This document shows positions 9,154-17,282 of a stretch of DNA of 59,808 nt, one piece after another; position 1 is the stretch's first letter, and each line of letters opens with the position of its first letter. The notes beneath the pieces were generated by a model. It was not told the DNA's origin, ran no database searches, and was given only the letters and a program-made list of their open reading frames with translations. Position numbers and translations under genes: made by a program. Where the stretch lies: assembly GCF_019429535.1 (NCBI RefSeq), contig NZ_JAHXZM010000009.1:1-59808 (forward strand), given 5' to 3'. This DNA comes from Sphingomonas citricola (GTDB lineage: Bacteria; Pseudomonadota; Alphaproteobacteria; Sphingomonadales; Sphingomonadaceae).

Positions 9154-10599
9154 TTGGCAAGCGGCGTCGAACACCCGCTCCCACTCGCCTGCATCGGCGT
9201 GCGCGGCTGCGTCGCCGATCGCGGCGACCGCGGCGTGGTCAGTGGCGAGATCGGGCAGGAAGCCGATCGCCTCCTCCACCAGCGTCCGCGCGACCGCGCG
9301 TGGGTCGCCATCACGCGCGACCTTCGCCAGCCGCGCCGCTTTGGGATCGATGATGGTGATGCCGGCGCGTGCACGCGCCATGAGGAACGCAATCCAGCAG
9401 CCGAGTGCGGCGACGACGTGCCGTGGCATCCGCCCCGCTACGCGATTGGCCGCGAGCGTATCTCCTAAACGGTAAGGCAGCTTCTGCGACCCGTCCTGCG
9501 CGATCTGCTCCAACCGGTGGACGATGCCCGGATTGCGGAACCGCGCGAGCACGCTTTTACGGTACGCATCGAGGTCGAGCCCCGGCACCGCGGGCAGCAC
9601 CGCCGCGATGTCGCGCCGGATCATCGCGTCGACGAACGGGGCGAGGTCGGTATCGCACATCGCCTCCGCGACGCTCGCGTGACCGCGCAACAGCCCGGCA
9701 TAGGCGAGCGTCGAATGTGCACCGTTCAGGATGCGCAGCTTGGCGCGCTCGTAACCCGCGACATCGCGCGTCAGCGTCGCGCCGACGCTCGCCAGATCGG
9801 GGCCGAGCGGACGGCCATTTTCCTCGATCACCCATTGCGAGAACGCCTCGCGCTGCACCGCTGCGTCGTCGGTCAATCCACCGAGCGCCGCCGCCACGTC
9901 GTGCGTTAGCGTGTCGTCTCCCGCCGGAGTGATCGAGTCGACCATTGTCGAACGCACGTCGACGTGTTCCGCGATCCAATCAGCCAGCGCGGCGTCGACC
10001 GCATGCGCGAACGCGATCAGCGCCGCGCGGATCTTGGCGCCGTTGCTCGCCAGATTGTCGCACGGCAGCACCACGAACGGAGAGACGCCCGCCCCCCGCC
10101 GCGCGGCCAGCCCCGCGACGATCCAGCCGATCACGCTGGCGGGCACGTCAGGCTGCGCCAGATCGTGAACGATGTCCAAATGGCTCAAGTCCAGCGTTCC
10201 GTTGGGCGCGAGGCAATAGCCCTTCTCAGTCACCGTGGTGGTGACCAACCCGACCGCCGGATCGGTGAGCAGCGCGCGCGTCTGCGCCGCCTCGTTGGGA
10301 CCGAGGAAGCGGCGATGCGCGGCGATCACGCGGAACGCCGGCGCGGCGTCGCGGATCGCCAGCGTGTACAGACCATCCTGCCGTGCCAGCGCATCGACCG
10401 TGCCGCGGCTGCGCATCGACACCGCCGCGATGCCCCAGCGCGGATCGCGGTCGAGCAACGCGTCGATGTACGCCGCCTGATGCGCGCGGTGGAACGCGCC
10501 GGGGCCGAAATGGACGATGCCGACGCCCACGTCGCCGCGAGTGTGCGGTGCCGGGATCGCTGCGGGCACCTCGGCGAGGGTCGCGGTAGACAGGTTCAC
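9151..10599 (-). CDS. uxuB: Mannitol dehydrogenase family hexuronate reductase (UxuB/UxaB type)
   Basis: 482 aa, long-chain mannitol dehydrogenase family. The N-terminus shows GIVHFGPGAFHRAHQA, the nucleotide-binding start typical of fructuronate reductases, and the C-terminal half contains RILNGAHS with the family's Asn-His active-site pair and the Lys-rich helices. It reduces the keto-uronate made by UxaC with NAD(P)H. GTG at 10599 is chosen because it overlaps the uxaA stop by 4 bp (GTGA); the ORF is open further upstream only as a shadow of uxaA. The sequence looks more like UxuB than UxaB, yet its partner is altronate dehydratase, so the working substrate is probably tagaturonate. Confidence 0.85.
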   Translation of the reverse strand: MNLSTATLAEVPAAIPAPHTRGDVGVGIVHFGPGAFHRAHQAAYIDALLDRDPRWGIAAVSMRSRGTVDALARQDGLYTLAIRDAAPAFRVIAAHRRFLGPNEAAQTRALLTDPAVGLVTTTVTEKGYCLAPNGTLDLSHLDIVHDLAQPDVPASVIGWIVAGLAARRGAGVSPFVVLPCDNLASNGAKIRAALIAFAHAVDAALADWIAEHVDVRSTMVDSITPAGDDTLTHDVAAALGGLTDDAAVQREAFSQWVIEENGRPLGPDLASVGATLTRDVAGYERAKLRILNGAHSTLAYAGLLRGHASVAEAMCDTDLAPFVDAMIRRDIAAVLPAVPGLDLDAYRKSVLARFRNPGIVHRLEQIAQDGSQKLPYRLGDTLAANRVAGRMPRHVVAALGCWIAFLMARARAGITIIDPKAARLAKVARDGDPRAVARTLVEEAIGFLPDLATDHAAVAAIGDAAAHADAGEWERVFDAACQ

Positions 10600-12062
10600 A
10601 GCGTCACCCCGCGCTTCCAGATCGCGATCTCGCGCTCGTCGTTGCGCTCGGCCGCCGTCTCCGCGCCCGAGGCGATCGCCACGACCCGCGCAATCAGCGC
10701 CGATTCCGCCGCCTCGAAGCCGTCGTCGAGCACGACACCCGCGTCGAAATCGATCCACCCCGGTTTGTGCATCGCCAACGCGTGGTTGGTTGCAATCTTG
10801 ATCGTTGGCACTGGAAAGCCGAGCGGCGTACCGCGCCCGGTCGTGAACAGGATCGCGGTCGCGCCCGCCGCGACGAGCGCGGTGCACGACACCGCGTCGT
10901 TGCCCGGCGCCTCCAGCAGCGTCAACCCGTCGTGGCGCACCCGCTCGGCATAGCCGATCACGTCGCACAGCGGCGCGCGCCCCGCCTTCTGCACCGCGCC
11001 GAGTGATTTCTCCTCAAGCGTGGTGATCCCGCCCGCGACGTTGCCGGGGGATGGATTCTCCGACACCGTTTCGCCGTGGTCGAGGAAATAGCGTTTGAAG
11101 CCGTTGACCACGCCGACCACCGCGTCGAACACGCCTTCGTCAATCGCGCGGTCCATCAGCATCTGCTCGGCGCCGAAGATTTCGGGAATCTCGGTCAACA
11201 CCACGCGTCCGCCCGCCTCGACCACGCGGTCGCTGATGCGTCCGACCAGCGGATTGGCGGTCAGACCCGACAATCCGTCCGACCCGCCGCACTTCACCCC
11301 AAGCACCAGCCGATCGAGTCCCACGGTCGTCCGCGTCACGTCGGCGAGTGCGGCGAGTTCGACCACCTTGGCGACGCCCTCCGCCACTTCGTCATCGCTC
11401 GCCTGCGCGGCTAGGATGCGGATAGCGGCGCGACGGCTCTCGGGTATCTCGCCCAGCAGCGCGGCGACCTGGTTCTCCTCGCATCCCAGCCCAACGATCA
11501 CCACGCCCGCGGCATTGGGGTGGCAGGCTAGGCTCGCCAGGATGCTGCGTGTGCCCGCCAGATCGGCACCCAGCTGCGAGCAGCCGTGGGGGTGCGAGAA
11601 AGCGTGAACGCCGTCGACCCGGTCGCCCAGCACGGCAGCAGCACGCGCAGCGATCCGCTCCGCGGTACGCGCAACGCAGCCGACCGTCGGCAGCACCCAG
11701 ATCTCGTTGCGGGTGCCAACGCGACCATCTCCGCGGACGTAACCCTCGAACGTCGCTGGCAACGCCGAGCGCGCGGTAGAAGTAGGACCGGGCGTGTAGC
11801 GGTAGGTCTCCGCACCACTAAGCGCGGTTGCGACATTGTGCTGGTGGACATGCTCGCCCACCCGGATTGCGCGCGTCGCGCGGCCAATCGGATAGCCAAA
11901 CTTTACGACGGGCGCACCGACCGCAATCGCGTGACGCGCGACTTTGTGTCCACGTGCGATATCCTCGGCGAGTGTCACGCCTAATGCTCCGTCGCCCGCC
12001 GCCGCATCCTCCAGCAGCGTCACGACGTTGTCGCTCGCGTCGATTAGCAGCGCGTCGGCCAT
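10596..12062 (-). CDS. uxaA: Altronate dehydratase
   Basis: 488 aa, close to the size of E. coli UxaA (about 495). Residues 1-90 are the SAF domain and the rest is the catalytic part with KCGGSDGLSGLTANP and GCEENQ-type metal/substrate motifs. Dehydrates D-altronate to 2-keto-3-deoxygluconate. ATG at 12062 has GAGAGG upstream and is preferred to an upstream in-frame codon. First gene of the leftward uxaA-uxuB unit, divergent from the LacI gene, with a 14-bp operator motif at 12097-12110 in the shared promoter region. Confidence 0.93.
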   Translation of the reverse strand: MADALLIDASDNVVTLLEDAAAGDGALGVTLAEDIARGHKVARHAIAVGAPVVKFGYPIGRATRAIRVGEHVHQHNVATALSGAETYRYTPGPTSTARSALPATFEGYVRGDGRVGTRNEIWVLPTVGCVARTAERIAARAAAVLGDRVDGVHAFSHPHGCSQLGADLAGTRSILASLACHPNAAGVVIVGLGCEENQVAALLGEIPESRRAAIRILAAQASDDEVAEGVAKVVELAALADVTRTTVGLDRLVLGVKCGGSDGLSGLTANPLVGRISDRVVEAGGRVVLTEIPEIFGAEQMLMDRAIDEGVFDAVVGVVNGFKRYFLDHGETVSENPSPGNVAGGITTLEEKSLGAVQKAGRAPLCDVIGYAERVRHDGLTLLEAPGNDAVSCTALVAAGATAILFTTGRGTPLGFPVPTIKIATNHALAMHKPGWIDFDAGVVLDDGFEAAESALIARVVAIASGAETAAERNDEREIAIWKRGVTL

Positions 12063-12096
12063 GCCTATCCTCTCGCCTGTATCCGCCGAGGCCATC

Positions 12097-12110
12097 GGTA
12101 ACCGGTGTCA
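12097..12110. promoter_or_regulatory. Probable LacI-family operator between uxaA and the regulator gene
   Basis: Sequence GGTAACCGGTGTCA with the central ACCGGT typical of LacI-family sites. It lies 35 bp before uxaA and 75 bp before the regulator start, so it could serve uxaA control and autoregulation. It is the exact reverse complement of the motifs at 13234 and 19311. Confidence 0.75.
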
Positions 12111-12184
12111 TAGTGTCGTCCTTAAAGTCGCGCAAGTTGGGATGGCGTTAGACACCGAAGGTCCGTTGCGGCTATGTCGACGAC

Positions 12185-13210
12185 ATGCAGCGCACCGGTC
12201 AGCCTACGATCAACGACGTCGCGCGCGTCGCTGGCGTGTCGAAGAAGACGGTCAGCCGCGTCATCAATCGCTCGCCGCTTCTAGGGCAGGAGACGCGCGC
12301 GCGGGTCGAGGCGGTGATCGCCGAACTGGGCTACATCCCCAATCCACAGGCGCGCGCGCTGGCGCTCCGGCGCAATTTCCTGATCGGTCTTGTCCATGAC
12401 AATCCCAATGCGCAGACGGTCATGAACGTCCAGCAAGGCATGCTTGAGGCGCTGCACGACACCGAGTTCGAGATGGTGGTGCGCCCCGTCGATCGTGGCT
12501 CGGCAACGATGCTGGAAGATTTGAAGCACTTCCTCGAACGCCAGCGCCCGTATGGCGTCCTGCTGATGCCTCCGGTCAGCGAGAACGATCTGGTGGCGTG
12601 CGCCTGCGCCGAAATCGGCTGCCGCTACGTCCGAATGGGATCGGCGATGCTCGACGAGGAAGCGCGAATGGTGGCCTCCAACGACCGCGACGCGGTGCGC
12701 ACCGCCACCGCGTATCTGATCGAACAGGGGCATCGTCGCATCGGGCTGGTCGGCGGCCCGCACGGCTTCCGCTCGGCGCGCGAGCGGCGGGGCGGGTTCG
12801 AGGATGCGATGGCCGCCGCCGGCATTGCGTTGCCGCGCAGCATGATCGCCGATGGCAATTACACCTTCGACAGCGGTCTGGTCGCGGCCGAGCGGTTGCT
12901 CGATGTCGTGCCGCGTCCCACCGCGATCTTCTCGTGCAACGACGAAATGGCAGCGGGGGTGATCCACGCCGCGCGGCAGCGCGGGCTCGACGTGCCGCGC
13001 GACCTGTCGATCATCGGGTTCGACGACACGCCGATCGCCGCGCACGTCTGGCCGCCGCTCACCACTGTACGCTGGCCGATCGCGTCGATGGCGCGCTCGG
13101 CGACGTTGAAGCTAATTGCCGACGCGGATGCCGACGACGGGGTCGAGGAGCCGTCGCTGTTCCTCTCGACGTTGATCCGGCGCGGATCGGTCGGTGCGCC
13201 CACCAATTGA
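12185..13210 (+). CDS. LacI-family transcriptional regulator of the uronate locus
   Basis: 341 aa. The N-terminal helix-turn-helix reads INDVARVAGVSKKTVSRVIN, the canonical LacI start, followed by the hinge ALALRRNFLIG and a periplasmic-binding-protein-like effector domain ending in the usual PLTTVRWP and IRRGS segments. It should repress the surrounding genes until a pathway intermediate (KDG or a similar keto-deoxy sugar acid) binds. The five ACCGGT-centred repeats in the locus are the natural candidate sites. Divergent from uxaA; uxaC begins 72 bp downstream behind its own motif. Confidence 0.9.
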   Translation: MQRTGQPTINDVARVAGVSKKTVSRVINRSPLLGQETRARVEAVIAELGYIPNPQARALALRRNFLIGLVHDNPNAQTVMNVQQGMLEALHDTEFEMVVRPVDRGSATMLEDLKHFLERQRPYGVLLMPPVSENDLVACACAEIGCRYVRMGSAMLDEEARMVASNDRDAVRTATAYLIEQGHRRIGLVGGPHGFRSARERRGGFEDAMAAAGIALPRSMIADGNYTFDSGLVAAERLLDVVPRPTAIFSCNDEMAAGVIHAARQRGLDVPRDLSIIGFDDTPIAAHVWPPLTTVRWPIASMARSATLKLIADADADDGVEEPSLFLSTLIRRGSVGAPTN

Positions 13211-13233
13211 CGGAAGCGATTGACTTGACGCGC

Positions 13234-13247
13234 TGACACCGGTTACC
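13234..13247. promoter_or_regulatory. Probable LacI-family operator in front of uxaC
   Basis: Sequence TGACACCGGTTACC, exact reverse complement of the motif at 12097, placed 35 bp before the uxaC start. Confidence 0.75.
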
Positions 13248-13282
13248 AAGCTCATGTCAGCCGATAGGCGACAGGAGAAGGA

Positions 13283-14731
13283 TTGAGCGTGACCCGGCCG
13301 CTGGAACTCCACCCCGATCGTCTTTTTCCGGCCGATCCGACGACACGCGGGCTCGCGCGCGCGCTCTATGCCGAGGTTGCCGGCCTGCCAATCGTCAGCC
13401 CGCACGGCCACGTCGACCCGAACTGGTTCGCGACCGACGCGCACTGGACCGACGCGACCACCTTGCTGCTCGCGCCCGACCACTACCTCTACCGTATGCT
13501 CTACTCGCAGGGCATCGATCTCGACGCGCTGGCGATCCCGTCGAAGGCGGGTGTGCCCGCGACCGACCCGCGGGCGGCGTGGCGGCTGTTCGCGGCGAAC
13601 TATCACCTGTTCTGCGGCACCCCGTCGCGATTGTGGCTCGATCACGTCTTTGCCGAGGTGTTCGCGTTCGATGTGGCGTTGGAGGCGGCGACCGCCGACC
13701 AGTATTTCGACGCGATCCAGGCGGCGCTCGCGACCGACGCTTTCCGTCCGCGTGCGCTGTTCGATCGCTTCCGCATCGACTTTCTCGCCACCACCGAGGG
13801 TGCGCACGACGATCTTTCCGCGCACGCCGCGATCCGCCGCTCGGGCTGGAGCGGGCGCGTCGTCACGACTTATCGCCCCGATGGCGTGATCGACGTCGAG
13901 CACGAGCAGTTCGCCGGCGCGATGACGCGCTTCGCCGAGCTGACGAACGAGGACGTGCATGACTGGCGCGGCTATCTCGCCGCGCACCGCAGCCGTCGCG
14001 CCGCCTTCCGCGCGGCAGGCGCAACCGCGACCGACCACGGCCACCCGACTGCGCAGACCGCCAACCTCTCGACCGCCGAATGCGAGGCGCTGTTCGCGCG
14101 CATTACGGGCGGCACGTGGAGCGCCGCCGACGCCGAGCTGTTCCGCGCGCAGATGCTGACCGAAATGGCCAGGATGTCGGCCGACGACGGCATGGTGATG
14201 CAGATCCATCCCGGATCGTACCGCAACCACAATGCCGGCCTGTTCACCAGCCACGGCCGCGACAAGGGTGCCGACATCCCGAAGCGGACCGATTACGTCC
14301 ACGCGCTCAAGCCGATGCTCGACGTCGTCGGCACCCGCGGCGACCTGACGGTAATCCTCTTCACGCTCGACGAATCCAGCTACGCGCGCGAACTCGCTCC
14401 GCTCGCCGGGCATTACCCGTGCCTGAAACTCGGGCCTGCCTGGTGGTTCCATGACAGCCCGGAGGGCATGCGCCGCTTCCGCGAAGCCACGACCGAGACC
14501 GCCGGCTTCTACAACACCGTCGGCTTCAACGACGACACGCGTGCGTTCCTGTCGATCCCGGCGCGCCACGACGTCGCACGCCGCGTCGATTGCTCGTTCC
14601 TCGCCCGGCTCGTCGCCGAGCACCGGATCGCCGATTGGGAGGCGGTCGAGCTGGCGCACGAGCTGACCAGCGGCCTCGTCCGCCGCGCCTATCGTATCGA
14701 CCAACCCGCACCCGCCGCGATCGCGGCCTGA
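13283..14731 (+). CDS. uxaC: Uronate isomerase (glucuronate/galacturonate isomerase)
   Basis: 482 aa, full length for UxaC. The N-terminus has IVSPHGHVDPNWFA with the metal-binding His pair of the amidohydrolase-fold isomerases, and MQIHPGSYRNHN near residue 310 is the second signature. Converts D-galacturonate to D-tagaturonate and D-glucuronate to D-fructuronate in the cytoplasm. Start is TTG at 13283 (AGGAG 5 nt upstream); GTG at 13289 is an alternative. First gene of a rightward operon with the RpiB-family isomerase, kduD, kdgK and an esterase. Confidence 0.95.
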   Translation: MSVTRPLELHPDRLFPADPTTRGLARALYAEVAGLPIVSPHGHVDPNWFATDAHWTDATTLLLAPDHYLYRMLYSQGIDLDALAIPSKAGVPATDPRAAWRLFAANYHLFCGTPSRLWLDHVFAEVFAFDVALEAATADQYFDAIQAALATDAFRPRALFDRFRIDFLATTEGAHDDLSAHAAIRRSGWSGRVVTTYRPDGVIDVEHEQFAGAMTRFAELTNEDVHDWRGYLAAHRSRRAAFRAAGATATDHGHPTAQTANLSTAECEALFARITGGTWSAADAELFRAQMLTEMARMSADDGMVMQIHPGSYRNHNAGLFTSHGRDKGADIPKRTDYVHALKPMLDVVGTRGDLTVILFTLDESSYARELAPLAGHYPCLKLGPAWWFHDSPEGMRRFREATTETAGFYNTVGFNDDTRAFLSIPARHDVARRVDCSFLARLVAEHRIADWEAVELAHELTSGLVRRAYRIDQPAPAAIAA

Positions 14732-14749
14732 CGACACGAGGACAGTTCC

Positions 14750-15427
14750 ATGAAGATCGCGCTCATCACCGAGAACAGCCAAGCCGCCAAGAACACCATC
14801 ATCCACGAGGCGTTGACCTCGGTGGTCGAGCCGATGGGGCATCAGGTATTCAACTATGGCATGTACACCGCGGAGGATAAATCCTCGCTGACCTACGTGA
14901 TGAACGGCCTGCTCGCCGGCATTCTGCTCAATTCCAAGGCAGTCGACTTCGTCGTCACCGGCTGCGGCACCGGCATGGGCTCGATGCTCGCGTGCAACGC
15001 CATGCCCGGCGTGTTCTGCGGGCTGGTGATCGATCCGACCGATGCCTTCCTGTTCGGGCAGATCAACGACGGCAATTGCATCTCCACGCCGTTCGCCAAG
15101 GGCTTCGGCTGGGCCGCCGAGCTGACGCTCAAGGACATCTACCAGAAGATGTTCGAGGGCGAACGTGGCCTGGGTTATCCCAAGGAGCGCGCCGAGATCA
15201 TGCGCACCAACCGTGGCGTGCTCAAGGACCTGAAGCAGGCGACGTGCCACGACATGCTGACCGTGCTCAAGTCGGTCGATCAAGACCTGCTGCGCAAAGC
15301 GATCGCGGGCGAGAAGTTCGCCGAGCATTTCTACGCCCACGCACAGGATGCTGAGATCGCCGCCTATCTCAAGGCTCTGTCGACCGAGGGCGCCGCCGAG
15401 GCGCAGCCGCAGTCCGTGCTCGCCTGA
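14750..15427 (+). CDS. RpiB/LacAB-family isomerase, probable unsaturated-uronate (DHU/DKI) isomerase
   Basis: 225 aa, longer than ordinary ribose-5-phosphate isomerase B (about 150) because of a C-terminal helical extension. GCGTGMG around residue 70 is the RpiB active-site loop, and the flanking NAMPGVFCGLV and INDGN segments match family members that act on uronates. An RpiB-family enzyme (DhuI) paired with an SDR (DhuD) is known to replace KduI/KduD in streptococci; here it is 1 nt from a kduD-like gene and no cupin-type KduI is seen. It would convert 4-deoxy-L-erythro-5-hexoseulose uronate to the KduD substrate. GAGGA lies before the ATG. Function assigned from family and position. Confidence 0.8.
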   Translation: MKIALITENSQAAKNTIIHEALTSVVEPMGHQVFNYGMYTAEDKSSLTYVMNGLLAGILLNSKAVDFVVTGCGTGMGSMLACNAMPGVFCGLVIDPTDAFLFGQINDGNCISTPFAKGFGWAAELTLKDIYQKMFEGERGLGYPKERAEIMRTNRGVLKDLKQATCHDMLTVLKSVDQDLLRKAIAGEKFAEHFYAHAQDAEIAAYLKALSTEGAAEAQPQSVLA

Positions 15428-15428
15428 C

Positions 15429-16181
15429 ATGAACCCGTTCGATCTCTCTGGCCGCGTCGCGGTCGTCACCGGCGCCAATACCGGCATCGGCCAGGCGATC
15501 GCGGTCGCGCTGGCCGAGGCGGGGGCCGACGTGGCCTGCGTCGGGCGCACGCCGGCGGAGGACACGGTGGAGCGCATCCGCGCGCTCGGCCGTCACGCCG
15601 AAATCATATCCGCCGACCTGTCTACGATCGAACCCGTCACGCGCGTGGTCGACGAGACGGTGGAGAGGCTGGGCCGGCTCGACATCCTCGTCAACAATGC
15701 CGGCATCATCCGCCGTGCCGACGCGGTCGACTTCACCGAAGAAGACTGGGACGCGGTCGTCGACACCAACCTGAAATCCGTGTTCTTCCTCTGCCAGGCG
15801 GCCGGCCGCCACATGATTGCGAACGGCGGCGGTCGCATCATCAACATCGCATCGATGCTGACCTTCCAAGGCGGCATCCGCGTACCCAGCTACACCGCAT
15901 CCAAGAGCGGGATCGGCGGCCTGACCAAGCTGCTCGCCAATGAGTGGGCGAAGCACAACATCAACGTCAACGCGATCGCGCCGGGCTATATCGCCACCAA
16001 CAACACCGCCGCATTGCAGGCGGACGAGATGCGCAACGCCGCGATTCTCGATCGCATACCGGCAGCGCGCTGGGGCGATCCGGCCGATCTGGGTGGCGCG
16101 GCGGTGTTCCTGGCGAGCGATGCGGCATCCTATGTGCAGGGCCACATCCTGGCGGTCGACGGCGGCTGGCTCGCCCGCTGA
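15429..16181 (+). CDS. kduD: 2-deoxy-D-gluconate 3-dehydrogenase-type SDR
   Basis: 250 aa short-chain dehydrogenase. It has the TGANTGIG dinucleotide motif near residue 14, LVNNAG, the catalytic Ser in NIASML and the YTASKSG Tyr/Lys pair, and the VNAIAPGYIATNNTAAL C-terminal segment typical of KduD. Reduces the 2,5-diketo-3-deoxy sugar acid to 2-keto-3-deoxygluconate. ATG at 15429 is chosen over an upstream ORF start that overlaps the previous gene; it begins 1 nt after that gene's stop. Confidence 0.9.
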   Translation: MNPFDLSGRVAVVTGANTGIGQAIAVALAEAGADVACVGRTPAEDTVERIRALGRHAEIISADLSTIEPVTRVVDETVERLGRLDILVNNAGIIRRADAVDFTEEDWDAVVDTNLKSVFFLCQAAGRHMIANGGGRIINIASMLTFQGGIRVPSYTASKSGIGGLTKLLANEWAKHNINVNAIAPGYIATNNTAALQADEMRNAAILDRIPAARWGDPADLGGAAVFLASDAASYVQGHILAVDGGWLAR

Positions 16182-16206
16182 CGAGGTGATTGACGGGGTG
16201 ATGATC

Positions 16207-16242
16207 GGCGAGGCGGCTCGATAAACCGTCCGCCGCCTCGCC
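16207..16242 (+). terminator. Strong hairpin between kduD and kdgK
   Basis: GGCGAGGCGGC at 16207-16217 and GCCGCCTCGCC at 16232-16242 form a perfect 11-bp stem with a 14-nt loop. No T-run follows, so it is more likely an mRNA-stabilising or attenuating element inside the operon than a full terminator. Confidence 0.55.
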
Positions 16243-16271
16243 GGTCGGGCGAGCGAAGGGGAGGAAAGCTG

Positions 16272-17282
16272 ATGGGACGGTTCCTGGCGTTCGGCGAGAT
16301 CATGCTCCGCCTGTCGCCGCCCGGGCGCGAGCTTCTGCTCCAAACCCCGCGCCTAGATGTGTGGGTGGCGGGCGCGGAAGCGAACGTCGCAACGCAGCTC
16401 GCGCGCCTGGGTCACGACGTCGGTTTCGCCAGCCGCGTGCCCGACAACGATATGGGACGCGCGGCGATCACGACCTTGCGCGGGCACGGCGTCGACGTGG
16501 CGCACATTGCCACGGGCGGCGAGCGGATGGGGCTGTATTTCGTTACCAGCGGCGCAGGCATGCGCGCGACCGAGGTGATCTACGACCGCGCGGGTTCCGC
16601 CTTCGCCGGAGCCGCCGCCCACAGTTGGGACTGGGACGCGATCCTCGACGGCGTCGACCGGCTCCACCTGTCCGGCATCACGCCCGCGCTCGGCCCCGTT
16701 CCGGCCGAGGCGGCGATAGCGGCCGCAGAGGCGGCGGCGGCACGCGGGATCGCGGTATCGTTCGACGGCAATTGGCGCGGCAAATTGTGGGCGCGGTGGG
16801 ACGGTGATCCGCGCTCGATCCTGACCCGCATCGTCCGACACGCGGACCTGATGTTCGGCAACCACCGCGACGTCGCGCTGCTGCTCGGCCGCGATGATTT
16901 CGCCGGCGAAGGCGAGGATCGTCGCCGCGCCGCTGCCGAGGCGGCATTCGACGCCTTTCCCAAGTTGCAGACGATTGCCTCCACCGCACGCCACGTCGAG
17001 CACGTCGACCTCAACCACCTGTCGGCGCGCATCGACACGCGCGACGGCGTTGCACAGACCAAGGAGGTGATCCTGTTGGGCATCGTCGACCGGATCGGCG
17101 GCGGCGACGCCTTCGCCGCCGGCGTGCTCCACGGACTCCGCCGCGGGCAGGACAGTGCGGGTGCGGCGCGCACCGGGCTTGCGCTCGCCGCGCTCAAACA
17201 CTCGCTGCCCGGCGACGCGGCGCTGTTCCGCCAGGCCGATATCGACGCGTTCCTGGAAGGCGGACTGGACGTGCGGCGATGA
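16272..17282 (+). CDS. kdgK: 2-keto-3-deoxygluconate kinase
   Basis: 336 aa PfkB-family sugar kinase. The N-terminus GEIMLRLSPPG with AGAEANVATQLARLG is the KdgK-type substrate-binding start, and DRIGGGDAFAAGVLHG is the C-terminal PfkB signature with the catalytic Asp. Phosphorylates KDG to KDPG, the point where the isomerase route and the unsaturated-uronate route meet. A GGAGG ribosome site precedes the ATG. The KDPG aldolase needed next is not in this window. The stop overlaps the next gene by 4 bp. Confidence 0.92.
   Translation: MGRFLAFGEIMLRLSPPGRELLLQTPRLDVWVAGAEANVATQLARLGHDVGFASRVPDNDMGRAAITTLRGHGVDVAHIATGGERMGLYFVTSGAGMRATEVIYDRAGSAFAGAAAHSWDWDAILDGVDRLHLSGITPALGPVPAEAAIAAAEAAAARGIAVSFDGNWRGKLWARWDGDPRSILTRIVRHADLMFGNHRDVALLLGRDDFAGEGEDRRRAAAEAAFDAFPKLQTIASTARHVEHVDLNHLSARIDTRDGVAQTKEVILLGIVDRIGGGDAFAAGVLHGLRRGQDSAGAARTGLALAALKHSLPGDAALFRQADIDAFLEGGLDVRR

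Noticed and set aside
13112..15577. 821-aa open frame on the minus strand over uxaC and its downstream gene
   Set aside because: It is the shadow of uxaC and the RpiB-family gene in high-GC DNA; the plus-strand proteins have clear family motifs.
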